Shown here: positions 19,043 to 28,746 of the stretch, piece after piece
How positions within the stretch are numbered: position 1 is the first letter of the stretch
Layout of the letters: every line of letters begins with the position of its first letter
Assembly (NCBI RefSeq): GCF_004005475.1
Contig: NZ_RZTZ01000014.1
Span: 62,001-126,000, forward strand
Source: Niallia taxi
Lineage (GTDB): Bacteria > Bacillota > Bacilli > Bacillales > Cytobacillaceae
DNA length: 64,000 nt
Direction: 5' to 3'
Notes under the pieces: model-generated
Databases searched by the model: none
What the model saw: the letters and a program-made list of their open reading frames with translations, nothing else
What the model was told of the DNA's origin: nothing
Position numbers and translations under genes: made by a program

Positions 19043-19080
19043 AAAAAAAGCTGCCGGCAATTGTAGCCAAGCAGCAAAAA
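19043..19080 (-). terminator. Intrinsic terminator of helD
   Basis: GCTGC with GGC arms form an interrupted stem between 19050 and 19075, flanked by A and T runs, just after the helD stop. Confidence 0.7.
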
Positions 19081-19083
19081 ATG

Positions 19084-21402
19084 TTAATTTGATATTTTTT
19101 TCAACCTAAATGCTTCTTTATCAATATTATCTAAGAACGGATTAGGTATATTTTCTTCCCTATAAACGTAAAGCTCATGCATCGCTCTTGTGCATGCCGT
19201 GTAGAAAAGCTCCTTCTCCATTTCATTCACATAAACCGAGCTATTATATAAAATAACAGCGTCGAATTCAATCCCCTTTGCTAAATAGGCGGGAACGACT
19301 GAAATTCCCTTTTCATAAGAGATTGTTCCCTTCTCCAATAAACGGACACCACCAGATCCTTTTAAAGATTCATACACTTCCATGCTTTCCTTTTGTGTTT
19401 TGCATATAATGGCGATGGTTTTATTACCTTCTTCTTTTAAGTGCTGCAAATCCCCTTCAATATGTGCCAAAATCGTTTTTTTATTAGGTACTTCAATAAC
19501 CAACGGCTTATTTCCATGACGGTTAAACGGCTCTATTTCATCCCCATTATGCGCCATGCTTCTAGTAAATTCAATAATTTCACTTGTGGAACGATAGCTT
19601 TTGGTTAAGGTTATCTTCTCCACATCTTCATCCGTTCCATCTCTTAAGAACTCATCATTACCATGTGCAAAGATAGCTTGATTTAAATCACCTAAAAAAG
19701 TCATTTTGCTGTATGGGAAAAGCTGCTTTATATAGCTTATTTGGAATGCTGAATAATCCTGTGCCTCATCTATGAATACTTGCCTAATACCTGTATTTGC
19801 TTTTTTGCCTTCCAGCATATCCTTTAAATAAGCAAATGCTGTCGCATCCTCATTCCATAAAATCCCCTGTTCAAGATTTACAATAGTCGTATTCACTATG
19901 CTGGTCCACTCATCATCTGACAGATCATCTGATCTTTTGTCAAAGGCATTTTTGTATATTTGTCCATAATCAATAAATCGCAAATTCTTTATGCCCTTAT
20001 AAATAGATTTGAATCGCTTATTCACAATAACCTTTCGAAGAACAACTTCTTCCTTATCAAAGTAAGAAAATTCATCATCATCACGGTTATTTTTCTGGGC
20101 TGCTTTATAGGCACTTAAATAATCTTCCTTATCAAGCAGCATCATTTCTTCATCGACCCAGGACTGTTTTCTTTCAGCTTTAGCATGCTTTCTCATCTCT
20201 GATTGCGCCCAATCCTTTAAACTCTGCATGCGATTTGGAATGGTGACATGGTCATCCAGCTCATAAAATTTCCTCGCTAATTCCTCTTTCGAAATCAGGA
20301 CCTTCTTACGGAAGGTGATATTTTTAAAAACCATACCATCTTTTGATAACCCCTGCATGTATTCATCCAGATGCTGCTTGAAAGGAAGGCTGCTTTTATA
20401 TTGAATACCTGCAAGTCGAAGCTTACTGCTTTGTTCATTCTCATCAGAAAGCAGTGCTTCTAACTGTGTAAAAGGATCTTCTACATCAAATGATTTTCCG
20501 ACCCTATTAAGAATGTATTCATGCCATGTTGTCTGCTGCATATTCTCTTCCCCAAGCTCAGGCAGCACTGTTGATACATAGCTGTTAAATAATGGATTTG
20601 GGGAGAAGAGCATAATGTTATCAGATTTAAGCGTATCACGATGTCTGTAAAGCAAAAATGCGACCCTTTGCAGTGCAGCAGAGGTTTTTCCACTGCCTGC
20701 CACGCCCTGAACAATTAAATATTTACTTGTTTCATTTCGAATGATTCTATTCTGTTCTTTTTGAATTGTCGCTACAATGCTTTTCATCATGGAACTAGCA
20801 TTTGTGCCAAGCACCTCAAGCAGCAATTCATCACCGATTGTAACACCTGTATCAAAGAGGTTAAGGATTTTCCCATCTCTGATTAGAAATTGCCTTTTTA
20901 GCTGAAGTTCACCGTCGATTTTTCCTTCAGGTGTCTTATAGGAGGCAGCACCTGGTGAATAGTCATAATAAACACTTGAGATAGGTGCTCTCCAATCATA
21001 AATATAGAAATTTTCATCATTTTGATCCATAAAGGAGGTAATCCCAATATAAATTGCTTCTGCATCCTCCTGATCTTCCTTAAAATCAATTCTTCCAAAA
21101 TACGGTGAATACTTTAATTTCTCTAATGTTTTTAACTGTTTATGTATTTGACCGATGCTCCGCTCACGTTCGCCTAATAGCTCTGCCTGCTGTCTGAGAC
21201 TTATATGCGTTTCTAGCACATCATCTGGTTCATCAAAGTTAACTGTTACGTCTTCCCAGAAGGTTTCACGAAGATGTCCTGCATCACCGCCAACATCTTT
21301 TTTATTCCCTTCTAATTTATCTATTTTTTTGCCGATTTCATGTATTACCATATCAGCTCTTTGCTGTTCTTTTGAAATCTCTTCTATGTCCTTTTTGCTC
21401 AT
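19084..21402 (-). CDS. helD: RNA polymerase recycling ATPase HelD
   Basis: A 772-residue UvrD/Rep-like superfamily 1 ATPase. In B. subtilis HelD binds RNA polymerase and helps release it from stalled or nucleic-acid-bound states. The N-terminal 100 residues form the charged antiparallel coiled coil that enters the polymerase secondary channel (ETHISLRQQAELLGERERSI). Walker A GVAGSGKT is at 233-240. The Walker B-like QVFIDEAQDYSAFQ and a later LTKSYRSTSEI motif are intact. Length matches the B. subtilis protein (774). AAGGAG lies upstream, at a rather long spacing. It is a single gene with its own terminator. Confidence 0.93.
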   Translation of the reverse strand: MSKKDIEEISKEQQRADMVIHEIGKKIDKLEGNKKDVGGDAGHLRETFWEDVTVNFDEPDDVLETHISLRQQAELLGERERSIGQIHKQLKTLEKLKYSPYFGRIDFKEDQEDAEAIYIGITSFMDQNDENFYIYDWRAPISSVYYDYSPGAASYKTPEGKIDGELQLKRQFLIRDGKILNLFDTGVTIGDELLLEVLGTNASSMMKSIVATIQKEQNRIIRNETSKYLIVQGVAGSGKTSAALQRVAFLLYRHRDTLKSDNIMLFSPNPLFNSYVSTVLPELGEENMQQTTWHEYILNRVGKSFDVEDPFTQLEALLSDENEQSSKLRLAGIQYKSSLPFKQHLDEYMQGLSKDGMVFKNITFRKKVLISKEELARKFYELDDHVTIPNRMQSLKDWAQSEMRKHAKAERKQSWVDEEMMLLDKEDYLSAYKAAQKNNRDDDEFSYFDKEEVVLRKVIVNKRFKSIYKGIKNLRFIDYGQIYKNAFDKRSDDLSDDEWTSIVNTTIVNLEQGILWNEDATAFAYLKDMLEGKKANTGIRQVFIDEAQDYSAFQISYIKQLFPYSKMTFLGDLNQAIFAHGNDEFLRDGTDEDVEKITLTKSYRSTSEIIEFTRSMAHNGDEIEPFNRHGNKPLVIEVPNKKTILAHIEGDLQHLKEEGNKTIAIICKTQKESMEVYESLKGSGGVRLLEKGTISYEKGISVVPAYLAKGIEFDAVILYNSSVYVNEMEKELFYTACTRAMHELYVYREENIPNPFLDNIDKEAFRLKKISN

Positions 21403-21545
21403 GTTTTTTTACCACTCCTTGTACGTTACTATTTGACAAGCAGGAATTTTTATGATAGTATAATGTTAGGTTATTATAAATAATTTACGATCGTTATTAT
21501 TTATAACTTTTCAAGTATACCATAAATGCTATTACATATCTATAA

Positions 21546-21580
21546 AATCATCCCATGCCTTATTAGCATGGGATTTTTTA
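21546..21580. terminator. Intrinsic terminator after MFS gene
   Basis: A 9-bp stem (ATCCCATGC, 21550-21558 with 21566-21574) lies just beyond the stop of the minus-strand MFS gene. Short T runs lie on both sides. Confidence 0.75.
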
Positions 21581-21603
21581 TGTTTCATAAAAATGACAAT
21601 ACC

Positions 21604-22857
21604 TTATCCGATCTTTGCCACTTTTCTTTTCAACAGAAGGGTATCCTTCCTTTTTAAGTATACGTAGTAAGCAAAGAAAAATACACCACTTAATGCTCGC
21701 ATAACAGAGGAAATATTCATGGCACTGTATATATTCGTCATTTCCAGCAAAACAACACCGAACTGTGGTGCCGCAAAAGCGACGAGTGCCAACAGGATAT
21801 TGTAATTAGAGATGCTTTGACTTCTGGTTTCCTCTTTTGTACTGTCTAGCAGCTGATTGAACAATAACAAAACAGTTCCTGACACGAACAAGCCTGCCAA
21901 CAAATTGACAGCGACAATATACGGCAGGTTAGTCGACAGCACGGTCATAAATGGAGTAGTTGCCATTCCTATCGAAACAAGAACAAGCATTTTAGAATGG
22001 CTATGCTTTTCTGCCATCCTTCCCCACCATTTAAAGCTGACAATTTGTCCAATTGAATTGGCGACCGCAAAAAGACTTACCCATAATCCTGTTGCTCCAG
22101 CGTACTTGATTTGATAAATACTGAACAGTGACCAGCACATTTGCCAAGCAAAATTAAAAAACAGACTGCATAAAAGAAAATATAAAAAAGGTTTATGCTT
22201 AAAAACAGACAAGCCGAACAATGAATTATTAGCAGCTGCCACTCTTTTCTTTTTCGGTTCAACATGTTTTTTCAAGTAGGTTATTTCTAATAAACCACAT
22301 ACAAAAGCAGCTATAAATAACAGCTGGTATGGCAATGGATTGCCTGCATCAAATAGCTGCAGGAATAAACCGACAATAAAGGTTGAAATCATTGCTACAA
22401 CGGTCATTACTTTATTACGTGTACTAAAAAACACATTTCTTCTCTGCTCCGAAACGATATCTGCAATCAATGCTTGCCAGCTTAGATTGGCAAAGGAAAA
22501 TGGTAAATTCATCAGTGCCACAAGCAATATGAAAGTCCAGCTTTGTATGGAATCAGGCAGAAAAACGACAAGCGCCATGGCAAGTAAAAATATTCTTGCC
22601 ATCAGAAAAGAATACACCGTAAACATCTTTTTACTTTGAAGCTTATTCATAATAATGGAACCGATAATCATTGCAAACATCCCAACAAATTGAGGCAATG
22701 ATCCAATCAAGCCGAGCTCATAATTTGAAACACCAAGAACACTTATAGCGAAAAGAGGAAAATAATTATTAGATATATTAAGAATTAAAGTCGTGTATAC
22801 ACCATTCTTAATGCTCCATTTTTCATTAGCGCTATTTACCTGTTCATGCTCATCCAT
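21604..22857 (-). CDS. MFS transporter (12-TM)
   Basis: A 417-residue membrane transporter of the major facilitator superfamily with about twelve hydrophobic helices and a basic central loop (KKHVEPKKKRVAAANN). The first cytoplasmic loop IIMNKLQSKKMFTVY is a degenerate motif A. There is no signature that names the substrate. AAGGATGG lies upstream of the ATG. It stands alone between helD and the LTA-synthase-type gene. Confidence 0.8.
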   Translation of the reverse strand: MDEHEQVNSANEKWSIKNGVYTTLILNISNNYFPLFAISVLGVSNYELGLIGSLPQFVGMFAMIIGSIIMNKLQSKKMFTVYSFLMARIFLLAMALVVFLPDSIQSWTFILLVALMNLPFSFANLSWQALIADIVSEQRRNVFFSTRNKVMTVVAMISTFIVGLFLQLFDAGNPLPYQLLFIAAFVCGLLEITYLKKHVEPKKKRVAAANNSLFGLSVFKHKPFLYFLLCSLFFNFAWQMCWSLFSIYQIKYAGATGLWVSLFAVANSIGQIVSFKWWGRMAEKHSHSKMLVLVSIGMATTPFMTVLSTNLPYIVAVNLLAGLFVSGTVLLLFNQLLDSTKEETRSQSISNYNILLALVAFAAPQFGVVLLEMTNIYSAMNISSVMRALSGVFFFAYYVYLKRKDTLLLKRKVAKIG

Positions 22858-23207
22858 TTGTTAATCATCCATCCTTTTATATTCTTTTTTTCTTTGTTAA
22901 CGGAATAATACGAAAATTATTTCGAATTCTGAACTTTTTTCCATTAGTAATATTACTCCCTTCTATTAACGGTTACAAGCTTTTTTTTGAAAATTTACAG
23001 TACTTTTTTTCGCTAAAAAATTGGCCAAAAATTTAGTTTAGAAGCTTATTTCGTTTTAGAAAAAGGCCCATTAAACGGAAGAAAACGAAAGGATTTATCG
23101 TGATAGGAACGCTTTAACTGGAGGTGCTAGTGCCTTTTTGTTACACTGCCATCAATAGCCGTTTCTTAGTAAAATTTTAATACGTAGGCCGCCATTTTGC
23201 AGGCAAA
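22858..23207. other. Intergenic region, no gene found
   Basis: This 350-bp AT-rich stretch between the MFS gene and the LTA-synthase-type gene's terminator shows no coding frame with a ribosome binding site. It should hold the MFS gene promoter on the minus strand. Confidence 0.4.
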
Positions 23208-23246
23208 AGAAAAGCTGCTTACCGAATTGGTAAGCAGCTTCTTTTT
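23208..23246. terminator. Bidirectional terminator after LTA synthase-type gene
   Basis: A 12-bp perfect stem (AAGCTGCTTACC, about 23212-23223 with 23229-23240) lies with A/T runs on both sides, reaching into the 3' end of the minus-strand gene. Confidence 0.88.
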
Positions 23247-25230
23247 ATTCGCCAGATTCTGTTTCTGATTTTGTATCTGTTGCAGGATCTGTTGTGGAAT
23301 CATCACCGTTTTTTACATAGCTGTAATCATCTCGATTAATTGGTGTGAATCCTTTTGGTGTATAGAATCGAAGTAAATCTTTACTTACAATTGCATCAGA
23401 TGTTTGCAGCTCTGCAGCAGCATTTTCAGCCTGCTTTGTACATTGAGCAGCATCTAACAGGTCACCATTGTTTGTATCATAGCAATTATCTCCGATTTTT
23501 GTTACTGTCGGCGATACATAATCTCCGTTACGGAAAGGAATTGTTTCACGATGATCTTTCGACAGCAAATCAGATCCGATTTGCAGATAATCCTTCGTAT
23601 CAACACCTAACAAATGTAGAACTGTCGGCATAACATCGACGTCACCGCCGTACTCGCTGACAACCTTGCCTTCCATGCCAGGAACATGGATAAACAATGG
23701 AACACGTTGCAATTGAGAATTCATTAACGGTGTTATTTCATCAACACCCATTACCTTCGCCATTGCCGTATTGTGGTTTTCAGAAATTCCGTAGTGGTCT
23801 CCATACATTACAACCATTGTGTCGTCATACAGGCCTGATTCCTTCAAGTAGCTGAAGAATTCCTTAATGGACTCATCCAGATAATGCGCTGATTGGAAAT
23901 AGTCGTTTACAACAGAATCTCCAAAGTCACCAGCAGGGAAATCCGTATCCCCTTCATCCATTTCGAATGGATGGTGGTTAGACAATGTTATGAACTTCGC
24001 ATAAAACGGCTGTTGAAGTGATTCCAATAACGGCATACTTTCCTTGAAGAAAGGAATATCCTTCATCCCGTAGTTCTTTGTGTTTTCTTCAGACATGTCA
24101 TAGTACTCTGCATCAAAGAAATAATCATATCCAATTGATTTATACATTTCGTTTCTATTCCAGAATGTCTTGTAGTTACCATGAAAAGCTGCAGACACAT
24201 AGCCCTTTGTCTTCAGGATAGCTGGAGCAGATTGCAATGTATTTTGTGCTTTATTCACAAAAACAGACCCTTGTGACATTCCGTACAAGGAATTATCCAT
24301 CATAAATTCAGCGTCAGATGTTTTACCCTGACCTGTTTGGTGGAAGAAGTTCTCGAAGTAAAGTGTGTCTTGCTTACCTACAAGAGAATTCAGAAACGGT
24401 GTTACCTCTTCACCATTTAGCTTGTAATTAATGATAAAGCTTTGCAGTGATTCAAGTGAGATATAAACGACATTTTTTCCTTCTGCCTTTCCATAATAAA
24501 CGGAATTCGGCTCTGCAAAATTGGCATTAATATAGTTTTGAACCTCTGTAATGTCACTGCTGTCAGCAAGAGCTCGTTGGCTCTCAGAGCGAGCATTTTG
24601 CACAACATCATATACTGTGAAGTTGTATGCACCCAAATATTTAACCAAATAGTTACGGTCAAAAGATCTGCTTAAAAGCTGTGGACGATCTGCTTCTGCA
24701 AGGCCAAGGTTAATAATAAACACAAGGATTGCTAATGCGAATACAGATTTAGCAGCTCTGCGATTTTTTTGCACTTTAGGTTTATAAACCTTCGTTGCCA
24801 GCAATACTATTAGTACGATGACATCAAGGAAGTATAAAATATCAGTAAAACGCATTAGCGAGTTTATACTGTCGCTAAGCTGTCCGCCATTCACCTTAAC
24901 CTGCATAACAACAGGAACAGTGATAAAGTCTGTAAAGAAGCGGTAATAGACGATATTGGCATAAAGCAATGCGGACATGATTCCGCTTATGACAACAATC
25001 ATAATCGATTGAGCCTTACCTTTAATGAACAAAGCAAGTCCAATAAAGAACAAGGCAGAGCTTAATGGGTTTAAGAACAGAAGGAATTGCTGAAGTGCAC
25101 CTTCCACTCCAAGACTAAACTCAACCTTATAAGCAATATACGTTTTCATCCAAAATAAAATAATGGCGATTAAAAAGAAAGAAGAATGTTTAGAGAAAAA
25201 TTTCTTCATTAATTCTGCTGTACCTTTCAA
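23245..25230 (-). CDS. Lipoteichoic acid synthase family protein (LtaS-like)
   Basis: A 661-residue membrane enzyme of the LTA synthase family, which transfers glycerol-phosphate from phosphatidylglycerol to build lipoteichoic acid at the outer membrane face. About five N-terminal helices (to residue 185) precede an extracellular sulfatase-fold domain. Glu260 (SLESLQSF) and the nucleophile Thr304 (GQGKTSDAEF) are in place, and the later MYGDHYG motif gives metal ligands. The C-terminal tail is Thr/Asp/Glu-rich. A TTG at 25230 after GAGGTGA is the likely start; an ATG lies seven codons in. Bacillus usually has several paralogues (LtaS, YfnI, YqgS, YvgJ), so I leave the symbol empty. Confidence 0.9.
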   Translation of the reverse strand: MKGTAELMKKFFSKHSSFFLIAIILFWMKTYIAYKVEFSLGVEGALQQFLLFLNPLSSALFFIGLALFIKGKAQSIMIVVISGIMSALLYANIVYYRFFTDFITVPVVMQVKVNGGQLSDSINSLMRFTDILYFLDVIVLIVLLATKVYKPKVQKNRRAAKSVFALAILVFIINLGLAEADRPQLLSRSFDRNYLVKYLGAYNFTVYDVVQNARSESQRALADSSDITEVQNYINANFAEPNSVYYGKAEGKNVVYISLESLQSFIINYKLNGEEVTPFLNSLVGKQDTLYFENFFHQTGQGKTSDAEFMMDNSLYGMSQGSVFVNKAQNTLQSAPAILKTKGYVSAAFHGNYKTFWNRNEMYKSIGYDYFFDAEYYDMSEENTKNYGMKDIPFFKESMPLLESLQQPFYAKFITLSNHHPFEMDEGDTDFPAGDFGDSVVNDYFQSAHYLDESIKEFFSYLKESGLYDDTMVVMYGDHYGISENHNTAMAKVMGVDEITPLMNSQLQRVPLFIHVPGMEGKVVSEYGGDVDVMPTVLHLLGVDTKDYLQIGSDLLSKDHRETIPFRNGDYVSPTVTKIGDNCYDTNNGDLLDAAQCTKQAENAAAELQTSDAIVSKDLLRFYTPKGFTPINRDDYSYVKNGDDSTTDPATDTKSETESGE

Positions 25231-25687
25231 TCAAATTCACCTCAATTCAAGTTTTAGCAAAAAATCCAACTGATTTTTCATTGGCTATCACACATAGCCA
25301 TTTTTTAGTTTTATAGTTTTTTGTTTTTAATTCCTGTTTTAGTAAAAGCCAAGATTCGCCATAATCAAGATGTGTTTTGCCTTTACTTTCAAAATAACGT
25401 TTTAAATTATACCACAGGATGATTCAAAGAGAAATAAATAATTATGCCTCCATTTCCACATATAACCTCCACATAGTGTTTACAAAAAGCATATAAATTC
25501 TTCAAATTAAACCCATCTTACAATAATTACAAAAAAAATGCTAGTGAAAAACTATAAGTAAAAAGAATCAAAATCTTTATATAAATTAACTCCATTTCTT
25601 TTATTTAAAGAGACCAATTTCTCAAACTTTGTTTGCCCTTTTCTTTTCAAGTATAATAATGGTGAAACCAAACAGGAGGAATAGAGC
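25231..25687. other. Divergent promoter region
   Basis: This 457-bp AT-rich region separates the divergent LTA-synthase-type and M42 peptidase genes. A TATAAT hexamer near 25652-25657 is a likely -10 box for the peptidase. No convincing gene is present. Confidence 0.45.
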
Positions 25688-26737
25688 ATGCTTAAATTGA
25701 AGCAAACTGAGTTTTTGCAGTCATTGGAGAGCTTACTGAACATCAGCAGCCCTTCAGGCAACACAGTTAATATCATTAACTACATAGAAGACCAATTAAC
25801 AGCAGAAGGAATTGAAACAAGAAGGAATAATAAAGGCGGACTTATTGCAACAATTCCAGGCAAAACCGCTGAAAAGCAAAGAATGCTGACAGCCCATGTT
25901 GATACATTAGGAGCTATGGTAAAGGAAATTAAAGCTAACGGCAGACTTCGCCTTGACCTAATAGGTGGTTTTACCCATAACAGTATTGAAGGAGAAAATT
26001 GCCTGATCGAAACATCAAACGGAGACGTTTATACTGGTACAATTCTGCTTCATCAAGCTTCTGTTCATGTATACAAAGAGGCAAGTAAGGCTGAAAGAAA
26101 TCAGGCAAATATGGAGGTCCGCATTGATGAGCGTGTCGCTTCTGCAGAGGATGTCAAGAAGCTTGGTATTGCAGTTGGTGACTTTGTTTCCTTCTATCCA
26201 AGAGTGGAACTAACTAAATCCGGCTTTATTAAATCACGGCATTTAGACGATAAAGCAAGCGTTGCAATTCTGCTTGAAGTGATGAAGGCCTTAAAGACTT
26301 CAAGTGAACAAATTCCATATACTACACATTTCCTTATTTCCAATAATGAAGAAATTGGCTATGGCGGAAATTCTAATATCCCAAAAGAAACGGTCGAATA
26401 TTTAGCAGTCGATATGGGGGCTATGGGAGATGGACAATCCACAGATGAATATACTGTTTCTATCTGTGTGAAGGATGCGAGCGGTCCCTATCATCTTGGC
26501 TTACGCAAAAAGCTCGTTAAGCTTGCTGCCGATAACAATATCCCTTATCAGCTTGATATCTATCCATATTACGGTTCAGACGCTTCTGCTGCCATTAGAT
26601 CTGGTCATGATATTATCCATGGTCTGATTGGCCCTGGAATTGATTCTTCTCACGCTTATGAAAGAACGCATTTCACATCTATTGAAGCAACTGCAAACTT
26701 GATTTATGCCTATGTATGGAGTGACATGCTTACCTAA
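25688..26737 (+). CDS. M42 family metallopeptidase (glutamyl/aminopeptidase-like)
   Basis: A 349-residue cytoplasmic dinuclear zinc aminopeptidase of the M42 family, which trims peptides in large self-compartmentalised oligomers. The metal ligands can be followed: His and Asp in TAHVDTLG, Asp in HLDDKAS, the catalytic Glu pair in NNEEIGYGG, Asp in LAVDMGAM and a terminal His in THFTSIE. AGGAGG precedes the ATG and TATAAT lies about 35 bp upstream. It is a single gene ending in a hairpin terminator. Peptide specificity unknown. Confidence 0.9.
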   Translation: MLKLKQTEFLQSLESLLNISSPSGNTVNIINYIEDQLTAEGIETRRNNKGGLIATIPGKTAEKQRMLTAHVDTLGAMVKEIKANGRLRLDLIGGFTHNSIEGENCLIETSNGDVYTGTILLHQASVHVYKEASKAERNQANMEVRIDERVASAEDVKKLGIAVGDFVSFYPRVELTKSGFIKSRHLDDKASVAILLEVMKALKTSSEQIPYTTHFLISNNEEIGYGGNSNIPKETVEYLAVDMGAMGDGQSTDEYTVSICVKDASGPYHLGLRKKLVKLAADNNIPYQLDIYPYYGSDASAAIRSGHDIIHGLIGPGIDSSHAYERTHFTSIEATANLIYAYVWSDMLT

Positions 26738-26752
26738 TTTCTATCAACAAAA

Positions 26753-26788
26753 AAACAGCGGCAATTAACGATTGCTGCTGTTCTTTTT
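26753..26788. terminator. Bidirectional terminator between peptidase and cwlK
   Basis: CAGCGGCAAT pairs with ATTGCTGCTG around a five-base loop with one mismatch. A and T runs flank the stem between two convergent genes. Confidence 0.8.
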
Positions 26789-27341
26789 ATGGGCGCTTAC
26801 CATTTTGGAGATCCTCAATACTTAACCCGAAATCCATTTGAAAATGGGGGTAATCCTTAAAGCTTCTCCAATCTCCACCCCACTCAAATCCTAATGACTT
26901 TGCCATTTCGACAACTTCCGACCAATCACTTTTTGCATTGCCATTTCCGTCATAATCCATGTCCCAAATAACTTCCCCATTAAGATTCATAAGCGCAAAA
27001 TCAATGGCGAGACCATAATTGTGATAAGATTCTCCGCCTTTTGCATTTGTGACAACATCACCAGATGCTGTCCTGCCTTGCGCATATAGCTTATCCTGTT
27101 CCTCTGAGCTTCTGAAATCTGCTGTTATAACTATATTAATACCTTTATCGGCAGCTAAGCTTATCAGCTCATCTCGTTTATTGGCAACCGTCTCATTTAG
27201 CTCTGTAGGCAACGGAGTATCCTGTTGTAGGTCGATTTTTTGCTCTTCTTTCCAATAAGCGATAACAAAAATAGATAATATTAAACAAACTAGAAGGAAG
27301 CTAGCAACATTCCTTCGCTTTCGTTTTGGTGTCTTCTTCAA
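26787..27341 (-). CDS. cwlK: M15 peptidoglycan peptidase CwlK
   Basis: A 184-residue membrane-anchored cell-wall peptidase. One N-terminal hydrophobic helix (VASFLLVCLILSIFVIAYW) precedes an M15 zinc peptidase domain with FRSSEEQDKLYAQGRT, ESYHNYGLAIDFAL (first His and Asp ligands) and YPHFQMD (last His). The sequence follows B. subtilis CwlK, an L-alanyl-D-glutamate endopeptidase, closely, including WDMDYDGNGNAKSDWSEVVE. It starts at TTG 27341 after GGGAGAG. It is convergent with the M42 peptidase gene. Confidence 0.9.
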   Translation of the reverse strand: MKKTPKRKRRNVASFLLVCLILSIFVIAYWKEEQKIDLQQDTPLPTELNETVANKRDELISLAADKGINIVITADFRSSEEQDKLYAQGRTASGDVVTNAKGGESYHNYGLAIDFALMNLNGEVIWDMDYDGNGNAKSDWSEVVEMAKSLGFEWGGDWRSFKDYPHFQMDFGLSIEDLQNGKRP

Positions 27342-27402
27342 TGAATCTCTCCCTATTTCTTCTATAATATACTTGCAAAAGCCCGATCGGTAACTTTAAC
27401 TT

Positions 27403-28347
27403 TTATTTATACATTTCTGAGGAAGCAAGTTTTTTCGCTTCAAAGTATAAAACCTGAATAAACTTTTTCGTATGGATTTTAACTTGTTTTGGTGATATGA
27501 ATTCTTCATTACGAAGTTCCGTCATTTTACATCTTATCGTCGAAAAGTCAAAAAACTTTGTTGCGTAGTTTTCAAATTTTCCATTTGTTGACTCGCTCAA
27601 GCCAATGTTTGCCCAATGTGTTATTGATTGGTTGATGGCTCTTCTCACACGCTGTTCACTTGCTTTTGTTTCTCGATTCAATTCTAGAGATGAAGCTGTC
27701 TCTCCTAATCTCATGATGGAGAGCTTTTCAAAAAGCTCTTTCAATGAGGGAAAATGGAGATCAAACCCATCATTTATTTCATGTTCATACAAGTATTGCA
27801 CCATTTCCAGCAGATCTTTACTGCCATTTTCTCCTATTATACCAAGTTCTGACAACAAAAACTCAGCAGATTCGACAATTTTCACCCCTGCTTGAGTAAC
27901 ACCATTGCTTTGTATGTCCTGCTTATGTGTGCCCATTAACCCATTTAGGGAGCGTCTGATATTATTTACGGTTTTTTCAAGTTGTATCGTTTGTATCACC
28001 TTATGGATAACGGCAACCAGTTCTTTTTTATTAATCGGTTTTGTTACATAATAGTCGATACCTTCCGTATATGCAGCACCAATTAGTTCTTTTGCTTCAA
28101 CCTGGGAAAGCATGATTACCTTTCCTTTAAACTCACCATTCCAAGATTTTATTGTTTCAATACCATCACTGTCCGGCATCAGCAAATCCATGATGACGAT
28201 ATCAATATCATAAAAGCTTAGAACATTGCTTGTTACCTGACACCCTGTCTCAGCTTCACTAACTACCGTTCCTAGCTTTTCACCTTCGATGATATGCTTT
28301 AATACAGAACGAACCGCCCCATCATCATCCACTAAAAAAAATCTCAT
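27403..28347 (-). CDS. glnL: GlnL (YcbB)-type response regulator
   Basis: A 314-residue two-domain regulator. The N-terminal receiver domain has the acidic pocket VDDD (6-9), the phosphorylation site Asp54 (IVIMDLLMP) and the conserved lysine in YVTKPI. The C-terminal YcbB domain (from about residue 150) is the DNA-binding part found in B. subtilis GlnL, which with the kinase GlnK turns on glutamine uptake and glutaminase genes. Length equals the B. subtilis protein. No kinase, glutaminase or transporter gene is adjacent, so it is an orphan here and the symbol is by family. AAGGGG precedes the ATG. Confidence 0.85.
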   Translation of the reverse strand: MRFFLVDDDGAVRSVLKHIIEGEKLGTVVSEAETGCQVTSNVLSFYDIDIVIMDLLMPDSDGIETIKSWNGEFKGKVIMLSQVEAKELIGAAYTEGIDYYVTKPINKKELVAVIHKVIQTIQLEKTVNNIRRSLNGLMGTHKQDIQSNGVTQAGVKIVESAEFLLSELGIIGENGSKDLLEMVQYLYEHEINDGFDLHFPSLKELFEKLSIMRLGETASSLELNRETKASEQRVRRAINQSITHWANIGLSESTNGKFENYATKFFDFSTIRCKMTELRNEEFISPKQVKIHTKKFIQVLYFEAKKLASSEMYK

Positions 28348-28746
28348 TATTATGCCCCTTTTTCCATTTTACTAAAAATTGATTAGAAATTTCAGCTGTC
28401 AGCACTTCTAACCAATAGCCCATATAAACGCTTAAATTGTATATTCCTTATTCCACTAGCACAAACTTATTACAAAGCAAGGAATCATTTAAGTCGCTTT
28501 TTATCAAAATAGTACTACAAATTTTCATTTTTTGGGTATTTTTTTATTTTTCACACAATTCAGAGGGTAGTTATTCTTGCATCCTGTTCATTATAACAGG
28601 GTATAAATAAAGGGCATGTGCTAAATATCACTTTCGTGATAAAAGCCCCATACCCATGTTACTTTTGAAAGCTTCTTTCTTTATTAGCAAAATGTCGGTA
28701 ACGTGTGCAATGAAGCATGCTGATATAGAAAGGAGTTCTCATTAAA
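28348..28746. other. Intergenic region with nested dyads
   Basis: This 399-bp gap holds the glnL leader on the minus strand and the 3' flank of the LysM-NlpC/P60 gene. Nested inverted repeats at 28583-28655 suggest a structured RNA. No protein gene is seen. Confidence 0.45.
28583..28655 (-). ncRNA. Candidate structured RNA or leader element
   Basis: On the minus strand GGGTAT/ATACCC (28650-28655 with 28599-28604) encloses GGGC/GCCC (28612-28615 with 28645-28648), which encloses a 6-bp TATCAC stem closed by a GAAA tetraloop (28626-28641). A second hairpin, CCTGTT/AACAGG (28583-28600), shares bases with the outer helix, so the two are alternatives. It sits between the cell-wall hydrolase and glnL. 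It matches no riboswitch class I know and could be a terminator variant. Confidence 0.25.
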
